From assembly GCA_020719845.1 (NCBI GenBank), contig DYPP01000016.1, positions 2,479 to 36,554 of the forward strand: a stretch of 34,076 nt of DNA. Reading direction: 5' to 3'. Source of the stretch: Treponema denticola. GTDB lineage: Bacteria > Spirochaetota > Spirochaetia > Treponematales > Breznakiellaceae. Below, one piece after another: positions 21,533-30,392 of this stretch (positions are counted from its first letter, which is position 1; every line of letters begins with the position of its first letter). A model generated the notes under the pieces. It saw nothing but the letters and a program-made list of their open reading frames with translations, was not told where the DNA came from and made no database searches. The position numbers were made by a program, and so were the translations under genes.

Positions 21533-24469
21533 ATGGCAGGGGTAACGGTAAAAGGCGCGGCGTCCATCGAGATCGACGCCCTTGAAGTGCAGGCCAAACT
21601 GGTCTTTGCCCCCGACAAGGCCGGCGCGGACTGGAATACCGAGGGTATTCTGAAACTTTTTGGGGAAAAGCGGCTTTCTCCCGCGCCGTCGCCCCGGGCC
21701 ATCGAAGAATTTCTGCAAAAAGCGGCCAAGTCCCGGGAGCCGCTGTCCACGGTGGCGCTCAAGGGGCTGGTCCCGGAGGCGCCGACGCCGGAGCGCGTTG
21801 CCTGGGCGGACCTGCCGGTGCCCGCGGATCTGGCGCAGGCCGTGCGGGATACCCTGTCCGGCGCGGCGGCGCCGCTGCTCTACCGGATCATTACGGAAAA
21901 AATAAAACGCGAAACCCGGGTTAAGAAACCGTCGCCCCTGCCCTTTCTGCCGCCCAAAGAAGAAGTGATCGTCGCGTGGGAAAAGATAGAAACCAGGGAA
22001 CAGGTCTACGTCGACACTACCGTAGTGGACCATCTGTACGCCGAAAAGGACGTCAAAGTCGGCCTTTTGGCGCCGCCGAAACCCGGCAAGCCGGGAAAGA
22101 GCGTCTTCGGCAAGCCCGTGGCGTCGCCGCCGGATACGGCCGGCCCCTTTTTGCTGGGCGAAGGCCTGATCCGGGAGAAGAGCGAAATCCGTTCCACTAC
22201 GGCCGGAATTGTGCGCATCGGCCGGAACTGGGCCGACCTGGTGCCCCTGGCCAAGCACGACTGGAAGGTGGAAAAAAGCGTCGACGGGACGACCCTGCTG
22301 CTGCGGTTTGTACCCGGCGACCGCCGATTTCCGCCGCCCGGCGCGACGGATGTCCTGTCTACGGCCATCGCTTCCGGCGCCCGGGAGGAGTACCTGATTC
22401 CGGCGGCGGAAATAGAAGCCGCGCTGGCGCAGGCCCTGCGTACCGGGACGGCGCTGCCGGATTTTCCGCTTTCCCGGAAAATCGACGCCCAGGCTCGGGT
22501 GGACGTCTCGTTGGACAAGCTGCGGGCCCTGCTTGCCCTGCGCAAGGCCGTCGCCGGTTCCGCCCCGCTGGACCTGAAGACCGTCTCCCGGGTGATCCGG
22601 GAATCCGGCGTGCGGGGGTTCAACGCCGAAAAGGTCAAAGCCGACATTCTGGCGTTTTATTCCGGACCGGACATCGAACTCAAGGATTACCCCCTGGCGG
22701 TGGGCAAGGCGCCCACCCGGGGCAAGGACAAGGAAGTACAGGTCGCCGGCGTTTTTTTGCCGGAAGAGAAAAAAAAGGAATTGCTGGACCGCCTGGCGGC
22801 CAATCCGCAGCTGGCGCGCAGCATCGTCGATCAGGGGGCGTTTCCCCTGTCCGGGGTGACCGATCTGGCTTTGGTGGAAAAAGGGGTTAAGGTAGCCTTG
22901 GTTACGCAGCCGCCGCCGGGGATCGCGGGGAACGACGTTTTCGGCGCCGCCCTGCCCGGCTTGCCGGGCAACGATCCGGAAATCAAGCTGTTCAAGGGCT
23001 TGCAGCTCCGGGGCGCCGAGATCGTTACGGATCTGCCCGGGCTGTTGTTGGCGAAACGCGGCGCAAACGCGTTTTCCGCCTGGGTGCTGCCCTTCAAGGA
23101 CGCGGCGGTCCAGGTCAAGGTAGCCACTGACGCCATGGAGGCCACGCTGGTCCTGGAACGGGAAATAGGTCCCGGCAAGGCGCTGAGCGCCGAAGCGGTT
23201 TCCGCGGCCCTGGCTGCGGCGGGGGTGGTCCGGGGCATCGACGGCGCGGCGGTGGCGGAGGCGTTGCTGGTCGCGCTGGAGCGGGGGTCCTGTCCGCCGA
23301 CCCGGGTGGCCCAGGGCGAAGCCCCCGTCTCCGGCGGCGGCAGCGCCGTCAAATGGCTGGTGAACCTGGACGTGTCCAAGGGCGTGACCATCCGGGAAGA
23401 CGGGACGGCGGACTTCAGGAACCAACGGCGTTTTGTGGCGGCGACCGAGGGGTTGCCCCTGGCGGAAATCATCCAGGAAGGGGAAGAAGGACGGGCGGGC
23501 TTCGACGTGACCGGAAAGCTGCTGGATCCCGACAAGGGCGTTTCCGCCCGGCTGGACCATGACGAGACGATCCGGGAGCAGGCCATCGACGGCGGCGTGC
23601 GCCTGATGGCCGCCAAAACCGGCGAGCTGCTGTTCGACGGTACGACCGCCCGGATCAACAGCCTGCACGGCGTCAAGGGGGACGTCGGACTGGCCACGGG
23701 CAACCTCAAATTTTCCGGAGAGATCCGGATCAGCGGCAAGGTGGGCGCCACTTTTGCCGTCATGGGTGGTCAGGACGTGCTGATCGGCGAAATAGTGGAG
23801 GCCGCGTTGGTGTCCGCGGACGGCAAGATCGTGATCGGCCAGGGCATCCTGGGCGGCGGCAAGGGCATCATCCGGGCGCGCAAGTCGATCGAAGCCGCCT
23901 TTGTGGAACAGGCCACCCTGCTGGCGGTGGAAGATATCCGCATCAAAAACGGCTGTCTGCTTTCCAACATCAAGACCAACGGCCGACTCATTCTATCCAG
24001 CGAGCAGGGCAACCTGGTGGGCGGCGTCTGTCGGGCGCGGCTGGGCGTCGAGGCGGCCAACATCGGCTCCGAACGGAGCAGCCGCACCGAAATCTCCTTC
24101 GGCCAGGACTATCTGATCATGGATCAGATCGAACAGACCGAACGGGAGACGGACAAGCTCAAGAAGGCGCTCCTGGACCTGGAGCTGCGCGGCAGCCAAG
24201 CGGGAAAAGGTGCGGGTTCGATCGAAGCCCTGCGGGCCGAAAAGGTGCGCCTTTTGAAGCTGCTGGAAAAGTACAGCCTCCGGCTCTTTACCCTGCGGGA
24301 GAAATTTGAAGAAGACCATGGTTCAGCCATCCAGATCCGGGGCAACGTGTATCCGGGGGTGGTCATGGAAAGTCATGGCCGGTATTATGAAGTGAAACAG
24401 AAGCGGAGCCGGGTCGTCTTTTACTTCGACAAGGGCGTCGGCCGGATTCAAGAGAAACCCCTGAAATAG
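21533..24469 (+). CDS. fapA: FapA (DUF342) family protein, very long
   Basis: A 978-residue cytoplasmic protein of the flagellar assembly protein A (DUF342) family, usually about 450-700 residues. The C-terminal third holds the beta-helix repeats (about 700-830; GDVGLATGNLKFSGEIRISG, IKNGCLLSNIKTNG) and a coiled coil (about 861-925). The N-terminal two thirds seem to contain three related modules marked by KPGKSVFGK (about 185), IAGNDVFG (about 466) and RAGFDVTGKLL (about 653). This explains the large size. In Vibrio FapA regulates polar-flagellum-related glucose signalling; its role here is unproved. It follows the MinD-like gene by 20 bases. GGGGAG precedes the ATG by about 10 bases. Confidence 0.87.
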   Translation: MAGVTVKGAASIEIDALEVQAKLVFAPDKAGADWNTEGILKLFGEKRLSPAPSPRAIEEFLQKAAKSREPLSTVALKGLVPEAPTPERVAWADLPVPADLAQAVRDTLSGAAAPLLYRIITEKIKRETRVKKPSPLPFLPPKEEVIVAWEKIETREQVYVDTTVVDHLYAEKDVKVGLLAPPKPGKPGKSVFGKPVASPPDTAGPFLLGEGLIREKSEIRSTTAGIVRIGRNWADLVPLAKHDWKVEKSVDGTTLLLRFVPGDRRFPPPGATDVLSTAIASGAREEYLIPAAEIEAALAQALRTGTALPDFPLSRKIDAQARVDVSLDKLRALLALRKAVAGSAPLDLKTVSRVIRESGVRGFNAEKVKADILAFYSGPDIELKDYPLAVGKAPTRGKDKEVQVAGVFLPEEKKKELLDRLAANPQLARSIVDQGAFPLSGVTDLALVEKGVKVALVTQPPPGIAGNDVFGAALPGLPGNDPEIKLFKGLQLRGAEIVTDLPGLLLAKRGANAFSAWVLPFKDAAVQVKVATDAMEATLVLEREIGPGKALSAEAVSAALAAAGVVRGIDGAAVAEALLVALERGSCPPTRVAQGEAPVSGGGSAVKWLVNLDVSKGVTIREDGTADFRNQRRFVAATEGLPLAEIIQEGEEGRAGFDVTGKLLDPDKGVSARLDHDETIREQAIDGGVRLMAAKTGELLFDGTTARINSLHGVKGDVGLATGNLKFSGEIRISGKVGATFAVMGGQDVLIGEIVEAALVSADGKIVIGQGILGGGKGIIRARKSIEAAFVEQATLLAVEDIRIKNGCLLSNIKTNGRLILSSEQGNLVGGVCRARLGVEAANIGSERSSRTEISFGQDYLIMDQIEQTERETDKLKKALLDLELRGSQAGKGAGSIEALRAEKVRLLKLLEKYSLRLFTLREKFEEDHGSAIQIRGNVYPGVVMESHGRYYEVKQKRSRVVFYFDKGVGRIQEKPLK

Positions 24470-24478
24470 AGGTGCCCC

Positions 24479-25522
24479 ATGTTGTTGGCCGTCAATTTTC
24501 CCGTCTGGCTGTCGCCGGAGATCATCCCCGGGCTTCCGTTCCGCTGGTACGGACTCATGTACCTGTTCGCCTTCGGCGTCACCTACCTTTTGTTCCGCAA
24601 ACAGGTGCGGGAGCGGTCTTATCCGCTGGATGAGGACGGCATGTCCTCCCTTTTCTTCTGGACCATCCTGGGCTTGCTGCTCGGCGCCCGGATTTTCGCC
24701 ACCCTGGTCTACGACACCAGCGGCGTCTACCTGACCAAGCCCTGGCTGGTCTTCTGGCCCTTCGACGGGACACGCTTTGTCGGTCTACAAGGCATGAGCT
24801 ACCACGGCGGTCTGATCGGCGCCACCCTCGGCGTTGTTGCCTTTTCCCGCTCCAAGCACTACCGTTTTCGGGAGCTGGGCGATCTGCTGGCCGCAGGGAT
24901 TCCCCTGGGCTACACTTTCGGGCGTCTGGGCAACTTCATCAACGGCGAACTCTACGGCCGGGTGACCACCGGACCCCTGGGCATGATCTTTCCCCAGGCG
25001 GAACGCTTTTCGGTCCGGCTGGACTGGGTGCGCCGCGTCGCCGAAAAGACGGGCATCCCGATTCCGGCGCCCGACGCCCTGCTCAACCTGCCCCGCCATC
25101 CGTCCCAGCTGTACGAGGCTTTTTTTGAGGGCATCGTGCTGTGGGCCATCCTGTGGTTTTTACGCAACCGGAAACCCTTCAAGGGGTTTCTGGTCGGTTT
25201 GTACATCATCGGCTACGGGGCCATCCGTTTTGTCATCGAGTACTTCCGCGAACCCGACGCCGACCTGGGCTACCGGATCCAGCTGGTCCAGGACGGGGTG
25301 CCGCCGGCGCTGTTTTCTTCCCTGTTCAACTTTTCGACCGGCCAGATTCTGTGTTTTCTGATGATTCTGGGGGGCGCCCTCTGGCTGGCGGTCGCCGCCA
25401 GGCTGCCGGACCGGAATGCCGGGGATGCCATAGCGGTTAGCCCTGAAAAGTCGGAGGAGCGGAAGACCCAAGCCGCCGTCGACCGCCAGCAACGCCGGAA
25501 GCTGCGTAAAAAACTAAAGTAG
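24479..25522 (+). CDS. lgt: Phosphatidylglycerol-prolipoprotein diacylglyceryl transferase
   Basis: Transfers diacylglycerol from phosphatidylglycerol to the lipobox Cys of prolipoproteins at the inner membrane, the first step of lipoprotein maturation. The 347-residue product has about seven membrane segments, the family signature GRLGNFINGELYG (about 147-159), YHGG, and RHPSQLYEAFFEG. A basic tail (QQRRKLRKKLK) closes the protein. GAGGTG precedes the ATG by 4 bases and the gene begins 9 bases after fapA. It is shared with thrC in one unit by proximity, not function. Confidence 0.97.
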   Translation: MLLAVNFPVWLSPEIIPGLPFRWYGLMYLFAFGVTYLLFRKQVRERSYPLDEDGMSSLFFWTILGLLLGARIFATLVYDTSGVYLTKPWLVFWPFDGTRFVGLQGMSYHGGLIGATLGVVAFSRSKHYRFRELGDLLAAGIPLGYTFGRLGNFINGELYGRVTTGPLGMIFPQAERFSVRLDWVRRVAEKTGIPIPAPDALLNLPRHPSQLYEAFFEGIVLWAILWFLRNRKPFKGFLVGLYIIGYGAIRFVIEYFREPDADLGYRIQLVQDGVPPALFSSLFNFSTGQILCFLMILGGALWLAVAARLPDRNAGDAIAVSPEKSEERKTQAAVDRQQRRKLRKKLK

Positions 25523-25533
25523 GAGCAAAGCAG

Positions 25534-26886
25534 GTGCGCTATTTCAGTACCAGAAGCCGGTCCGAGCCGGTCGGGTTCGCCGTCGCCGCCCTGGCCGGCC
25601 TGGCGTCGGACGGCGGCCTGTACATTCCCGAGAGCATCCCCGAGCTGCCCCGGTCGGTGCGTTCCTCCCTGGCGGGCATGTCCTTCCGGGATATCGCCTA
25701 CGAGACGATACGGCCCTTTGTGCACCCCGAACTGCCGGATGCCGTGCTGGCCGACCTGGTGGGCCAGGCGTATTCCTTTCCGGCGCCTCTGGTCCCGGTG
25801 GGCGACCGGCTGGTGCTGGAGCTGTTCCACGGGCCTACCGCGGCGTTCAAGGATTTCGGCGCCCGCTTCATGGCCCGCGCCTTTGCCTGGCTGCGCCGGG
25901 GCGAGGATAAACCGTTGCGGATCCTGGTAGCCACCTCCGGCGATACCGGCGGGGCGGTGGCGGACGGTTTTTTCGGCGTACCGGGAATTTCGGTCACCAT
26001 CCTGTACCCCAAAGGCCGGGTAAGTCCCCTGCAGGAACGGCAGATCGCCGGCCTGGGGGGCAACATTTCCGCCCTGGCCGTGGAGGGCAGCTTTGACGAC
26101 TGCCAGGCGCTGGTCAAGAGCGCCTTTGCCGATTCGGGGCTGACCCGCCGGCTGGCGCTGTCTTCCGCCAATTCCATCAACGTCGCCCGGCTCATTCCCC
26201 AGGCGGTCTATTACGTCGCCGCCGCGGGCAAGGCCGCCGCAGGCTTGTCCGACGAAGACGGCGAAGCCACGCCCCGGCTGGCGGGCGCCGTAGTCTCCCG
26301 GGGACGGCCCAAAGCCCAGCCGGCGGTCTTCTGCGTTCCCAGCGGCAACTTCGGCAACCTGACTGCGGGCTTGTACGCCCAAAGAATGGGCGCCCCCATC
26401 GCCGGGTTTTTCGCGGCCACCAACAGCAACAAAACCGTGCCCGACTACCTGAAGAGCGGTGAATACCGGCCCCGGCCTTCCCTGGCGACCATCTCCAACG
26501 CCATGGACGTGGGAGCGCCCAGCAATTTCGAGCGCCTGAGCGCCCAATGGACCTACGGCGAACTGAGCACCCTGCTGGACGGCGCCGCGGTGGACGACGA
26601 CGAGACCCGGCGGACCATCGCCCGGGTGGCCAAAGATGCCGGCTACGTCCTGGACCCCCACGGGGCGGTGGGCTGGCGGGTTGCGGAACTGCTGGCAGAC
26701 CGGCCGGACGCCCCCGGCGCGCCCCGGGTAGTGCTGGCTACCGCCCACCCCGCCAAATTCGCCGATACCGTGGAAGCCCTGGTCGGCCCCGTCGCGGTGC
26801 CCGCTTCCCTGAGCGCCGCGCTGAACCGGACCGTCGTTTCCCGCACGATACCCGCCGATCCAGGGGCGCTTTTCAGCGCGCTATGA
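25534..26886 (+). CDS. thrC: Threonine synthase
   Basis: PLP enzyme converting O-phosphohomoserine to threonine. The 450-residue product starts with RYFSTRS...ASDGGLYIPE, the N-terminal domain of the larger ThrC class. HGPTAAFKDFGARF carries the PLP lysine K106, ATSGDTGGAV is the phosphate-binding loop, and NSINVARLIPQAVYY and PSGNFGNLTAGL are class signatures. The start is GTG 25534 with AGGAG 8 bases upstream. Its stop overlaps the next start (ATGA). Confidence 0.97.
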   Translation: MRYFSTRSRSEPVGFAVAALAGLASDGGLYIPESIPELPRSVRSSLAGMSFRDIAYETIRPFVHPELPDAVLADLVGQAYSFPAPLVPVGDRLVLELFHGPTAAFKDFGARFMARAFAWLRRGEDKPLRILVATSGDTGGAVADGFFGVPGISVTILYPKGRVSPLQERQIAGLGGNISALAVEGSFDDCQALVKSAFADSGLTRRLALSSANSINVARLIPQAVYYVAAAGKAAAGLSDEDGEATPRLAGAVVSRGRPKAQPAVFCVPSGNFGNLTAGLYAQRMGAPIAGFFAATNSNKTVPDYLKSGEYRPRPSLATISNAMDVGAPSNFERLSAQWTYGELSTLLDGAAVDDDETRRTIARVAKDAGYVLDPHGAVGWRVAELLADRPDAPGAPRVVLATAHPAKFADTVEALVGPVAVPASLSAALNRTVVSRTIPADPGALFSAL

Positions 26887-27272
26887 CCGGACGGATTCCC
26901 ACGTTCTGCGGCAAGGACTGCGGCGGCGCCTGTCCGCTGCTGGCGGTGCGCGAAGCCGGCCGGGTCCAGCGTCTGGAACGCGGCCTGTCCGACGGCGGAG
27001 CGGTTCTGGTGTACAACCAACGGGGGCGGGTGCGGGCGACGGCGCGGATTTCCGCGGACATCAGGCCCGGGGTCGTCTGCCTGCACCAGGGCGTAGGGGC
27101 GGACCTGGCCCCGGACGGCACCGACCGGGCCGGGTCGGCCAACCTGCTGACCGGGACGGAGGGCAGCGGTCCCGCCGCGGCTCCGGTGATGCACGCCGTG
27201 GCCGTGACCTCGGTCGCCGGGCTCGGGCAACACCGGGCAACCCTTGCACAGGGCGACCTTTCCGGTTCATAG
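26883..27272 (+). pseudogene. Internally deleted molybdopterin (DMSO reductase-type) oxidoreductase remnant
   Basis: The 129-residue frame joins two pieces of a Mo-bisPGD oxidoreductase that are normally about 600 residues apart. Residues 8-30 (FCGKDCGGACPLLAVREAGR) match the N-terminal Fe4S4 motif, with C-x3-C-x3-C-P-L as in DmsA-type enzymes. From about residue 36 the text VLVYNQRGRVRATARI, PGVVCLHQGV and SANLLTG match the C-terminal cofactor-binding domain. The catalytic core and fourth cluster Cys are missing, so enzyme activity is not expected. The frame is intact, starts in overlap with thrC (ATGA), and the junction is near 26970-26990. It is either a recent in-frame deletion or a small protein kept for another role. 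Confidence 0.78.
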
Positions 27273-27273
27273 T
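27244..27273 (+). promoter_or_regulatory. Possible promoter in the tail of the molybdoenzyme remnant
   Basis: TTGCAC (27244-27249), an 18-bp spacer and CATAGT (27268-27273), ending 9 bases before ATG 27283. No Shine-Dalgarno sequence precedes that ATG. Spacing and matches are moderate. Confidence 0.35.
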
Positions 27274-27282
27274 GGCTTATTC

Positions 27283-29292
27283 ATGACCGTTGCCCAGGAA
27301 GACGCCCTTTATGATTATCTCGACGCGGTGCTGCAGCCCTTTACGGAAAGCGACGCCGTCGCCTCGATCCGCAAAGCCGACTCCAGCGGGATCCGCCGTC
27401 TGGCGGAGGAAGTCCGGGCCTTCATCGATTCCCGGCGCCTGGCCTTTCCCCGCCCGGACGGCAGCTGGCTTTCCCGGAGGGGCTGTTTTGAGTCCGCCCT
27501 CTTCGTCATCGCTCCCACCAGGCTGGAGATCCTCAACGGCATCCTGATTCCCGGGCACCGCTGCGTTCCCTTCGCCAACCCGATCCTGCTGCCCCATGAA
27601 TACCTGTTCCGCCGGCAGGGAGCCGTGATCCCCGGCACCACCACCGAAGGACCGCCGGAGGATCTATACCCCTACTACAGCCTTTTCGGCGAGGAATACG
27701 CCCCCCAGTACATCGCCCGGGACAATATGGACAACGAAGCGGCGTTCAACGCCGACCCCTACGAAGATCCGCCGGAAGTCTCGATCCACACCCTGGACCT
27801 GCGCGCCGTCTACCGGGAGACTTCCTTTGTGCCCGGAGACCGTTTTTTGGTGCGCGTGGCGGACTGGAAGAGCGGCATTTTTGAGCTGGAAGGGGTGCAG
27901 AAGGGGAAATGGGACGCCGACGCGCTGGCGCCCTGGAAGAAGGCCCTGGAAGCCGGGTTCGCCGCCGGCTTTGACCGTATCGGTCCGGCGGCATCGACGG
28001 AAGAACAGATCGCCTTTGCCTACTATTTCGGCGGTCCGGACACGCGGGCCGTACCGGCTTGTTCGCTGGAAGAGTTCCTCTACGAGCGGACCGAGGCGAT
28101 CGATACCGTCCCCTACGGCATGGAAACCCGCTTCTGGTACGCCGGCAAGGAGATCCCCGACGAAGGACCCTGGAACCAGGACAACGGTCCGCCGGACAAG
28201 ACGGAGCTGGAAGAAGTCCTCTCCAGCTACGGCATACCCATCTCGGAATACGTGGTCCAGTCCTACGTGCGGGACGCCCTGTTCCGGGACGACCAGGTGA
28301 TGAAGACGCTCATCGAACGGATCGTACCGCCGTCCATCCCGATGGACGCCCGGCACCAGATCGACCTGGTGCGCTATCTGGTGGAACTTTTCGACGACTA
28401 CCAGACCAGCTACAACGTCTTTACCGACCGGGCCATGGGGCCGCTCCGCCAGCGGGTAGGCGAGCTGCACACCGCCGTCGTGGATCTCGTCGCCCGGCTG
28501 GACAAGGGCGAGCCCACCGCCGCCTGGCTGCCCAAGCACACCTTCGTCATCCTGTCCCAGATCGAAGCCCACGCGGCGCACCTGCTGGAAGACCTGGACG
28601 TGGACGAACCGCCGGAGGACCAGGAGCTGGAGGGCATGGAAAACTCCCTGGACGGCATGATCGAAACCTACGAGGACATCAAGGAACGGATCGAAGAATC
28701 CCGGGATACCTTCCGGCGCAGTCGAATTTCGATGGTCAAAGCCGAGCCCGCCGCGGCGGACGCCGCCGTCGGCCGGACCATCCAGGCCGCGCTGAGCGGC
28801 ACCGAGGTCTGGCGGCGCTTCGAGGTGCCCGAATCCGCCAGCCTGGCGGACCTGCACCGCATCATCCAGGCGCTTTTTTCCTGGAGCGGCGGCCGGTTGC
28901 ACGGCTTTGTCGTGGACGGGGACGTGTTCGGACCCGATCCGGGGGAAGGCGAGCGGGCGGAGCGGGAAACATCGATCGGTCAGCTGGTGACTGATGGCGT
29001 AACCGAGTTGACCTACGATTACGATTACGGCGCCGAATGGGAAGTCAAGCTGACCCTGCTGCACCGGCTGGTCGACGATGGTCTTAAGGGACCGCGTTGC
29101 GTGGCCGGCTCGGGCGCGGCGCCGCCGGAGCATATCGGCGGGCCCCTGCGCTATCGGCGTTTTGTGTCCGCCCTGCTAAAGCCTGAGGGCAGCGAGAAGA
29201 CTCTAGCCCGGAATGAACTGGGCCCGGGGTTCGACCCCGACCGTTTCGACGTGGAAGGGTGCAACCGTAACCTGTCATCGATGAAGCTGTAG
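27283..29292 (+). CDS. Protein with C-terminal pRiA4b ORF-3-like domain
   Basis: A 669-residue protein of unknown function. The C-terminal part (about 500-645) resembles the plasmid pRiA4b ORF-3-like family: TEVWRRFEVPESASLADLHRIIQ, HGFVVDGDVF and ELTYDYDYGAEWEVKLTL. The first 430 residues are unassigned and rich in acidic and aromatic residues (for example EDPPEVSIHTLDLRAVYRET). A helical, acidic stretch (about 440-495) links the two. ATG 27283 is the first in-frame Met after the remnant; an in-frame start at 27244 lies inside it. The pRiA4b domain is common on plasmids and chromosomes but has no established activity. Confidence 0.75.
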   Translation: MTVAQEDALYDYLDAVLQPFTESDAVASIRKADSSGIRRLAEEVRAFIDSRRLAFPRPDGSWLSRRGCFESALFVIAPTRLEILNGILIPGHRCVPFANPILLPHEYLFRRQGAVIPGTTTEGPPEDLYPYYSLFGEEYAPQYIARDNMDNEAAFNADPYEDPPEVSIHTLDLRAVYRETSFVPGDRFLVRVADWKSGIFELEGVQKGKWDADALAPWKKALEAGFAAGFDRIGPAASTEEQIAFAYYFGGPDTRAVPACSLEEFLYERTEAIDTVPYGMETRFWYAGKEIPDEGPWNQDNGPPDKTELEEVLSSYGIPISEYVVQSYVRDALFRDDQVMKTLIERIVPPSIPMDARHQIDLVRYLVELFDDYQTSYNVFTDRAMGPLRQRVGELHTAVVDLVARLDKGEPTAAWLPKHTFVILSQIEAHAAHLLEDLDVDEPPEDQELEGMENSLDGMIETYEDIKERIEESRDTFRRSRISMVKAEPAAADAAVGRTIQAALSGTEVWRRFEVPESASLADLHRIIQALFSWSGGRLHGFVVDGDVFGPDPGEGERAERETSIGQLVTDGVTELTYDYDYGAEWEVKLTLLHRLVDDGLKGPRCVAGSGAAPPEHIGGPLRYRRFVSALLKPEGSEKTLARNELGPGFDPDRFDVEGCNRNLSSMKL

Positions 29293-29300
29293 GAGCGTGT

Positions 29301-29786
29301 ATGCCGGGACTCACGACCAACGAAGACCTGATCGAACTCGTGCAACGGGGGGGCGTGTTCTACAACATCGCCGGATCCACCCCGAAAGAGGCGCTGACCG
29401 ACCTGGTGGCCACCGTGCCCCTACCGCCGGCGGTGGCCGCCGGAGACCTGCTGACGGCGGTGCTGGAGCGGGAAGCGCTGATGCCCACCGCGGTGGGCAA
29501 CGGTATCGCCCTGCCGCACCCGCGCAGCCCCCTGCTGTCCTTCGCGGCGCAGCAGTTCATTTCCATCTGCTTTCTCAATCATCCCGTGGACTGGAACGCC
29601 CTGGACGGCAAACCGGTGCGGACCCTGATCCTGATCGTTTCGGCGTCGCCCAAGCTGCACCTGGGCACCCTGTCGCGCATCAGTTTTCTCTGTCAGCAAC
29701 CCGCCTTCCGCTCCCTGCTGGACCTGCGGGCTTCCCGGGAAGAGCTGGTGGAAGCCATTTCCGCCGCCGAACGGGCCTGGACCTAG
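29301..29786 (+). CDS. ptsN: PTS EIIA-type protein (fructose/nitrogen-regulatory class)
   Basis: A 161-residue EIIA domain (PTS_EIIA_2). It carries the phospho-His motif GNGIALPHPR with H73, and the flanking LTAVLEREALMPTAVGNG pattern is typical of PtsN and FruA/FruB-type EIIA. The family takes phosphate from HPr or NPr and regulates targets or feeds a transporter. No EIIB or EIIC gene is nearby, so a regulatory role like PtsN is more likely. The symbol is therefore tentative. AGGAG precedes ATG by 5 bases, 8 bases after the upstream stop. Confidence 0.85.
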   Translation: MPGLTTNEDLIELVQRGGVFYNIAGSTPKEALTDLVATVPLPPAVAAGDLLTAVLEREALMPTAVGNGIALPHPRSPLLSFAAQQFISICFLNHPVDWNALDGKPVRTLILIVSASPKLHLGTLSRISFLCQQPAFRSLLDLRASREELVEAISAAERAWT

Positions 29787-29795
29787 GAGCCGGGC

Positions 29796-30353
29796 ATGAG
29801 CCGAAGCTATGAACTGGCGGCGCTGCGGGACCGCAAGAACGCCGCCGTCGACGCCGCCGCCCGCCGATTTGCCAAGAACGAGCTCAGCCTGGAAGAATAC
29901 GAGGACTTAGTGGCGGATATCACCAACGCCGCCGACCCGGGCGAACTGGAATCGATGGAAAGAATCGCTTTTGGACCGGCAGCGGCCGCCAACGGCGGCT
30001 TTTTGCCCGACGGCCAGGTGCAGGGCAGCTTTGCCGTACTCGCCGAGCGGCGTTTGACCGGCAAATGGCTGCGCGGCGCCGGGGCTACGGCGGTGAGCTT
30101 TCTGGGGTCCCAGATCATCGATTTTCGGGACGTGGACCTGCCCCGGGGGCCGATCCGCCTGGAGGTCTTTGCCCTGCTGGGATCGGTGGAAATCCTGGTG
30201 CCCCGGGACATGGCGGTGCGCGTCGACGTGGTGCCCATCCTGGGGGAAACGACCATCAAAAAGAACGTGGCCACCCGGGAGCAGCCGGGAGCGCCGCTGC
30301 TCGTAGTGACGGGCAGCGCGATTCTTGGTAGTATCGTGATCAAACAGCGGTAA
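29796..30353 (+). CDS. DUF1707 / LiaF-like C-terminal domain protein
   Basis: A 185-residue protein. The N-terminus (about 5-48, ELAALRDRKNAAVDAAARRF and LSLEEYEDLVADITNA) fits a DUF1707/SHOCT-like helical hairpin. The C-terminus (about 105-185, IIDFRDVDLPRGPIRLEVFA, GSVEILVPRDMAVRVD) is the beta-rich domain of LiaF/cell-wall-active antibiotic response proteins. No membrane segment is evident, unlike Gram-positive LiaF. It starts 9 bases after the EIIA gene with GGAG upstream. A link to envelope stress is suggested by family only. Confidence 0.8.
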   Translation: MSRSYELAALRDRKNAAVDAAARRFAKNELSLEEYEDLVADITNAADPGELESMERIAFGPAAAANGGFLPDGQVQGSFAVLAERRLTGKWLRGAGATAVSFLGSQIIDFRDVDLPRGPIRLEVFALLGSVEILVPRDMAVRVDVVPILGETTIKKNVATREQPGAPLLVVTGSAILGSIVIKQR

Positions 30354-30392
30354 GCGCCGCTGCGGTATGAACCTTATTTGAGGAGCGACGGA

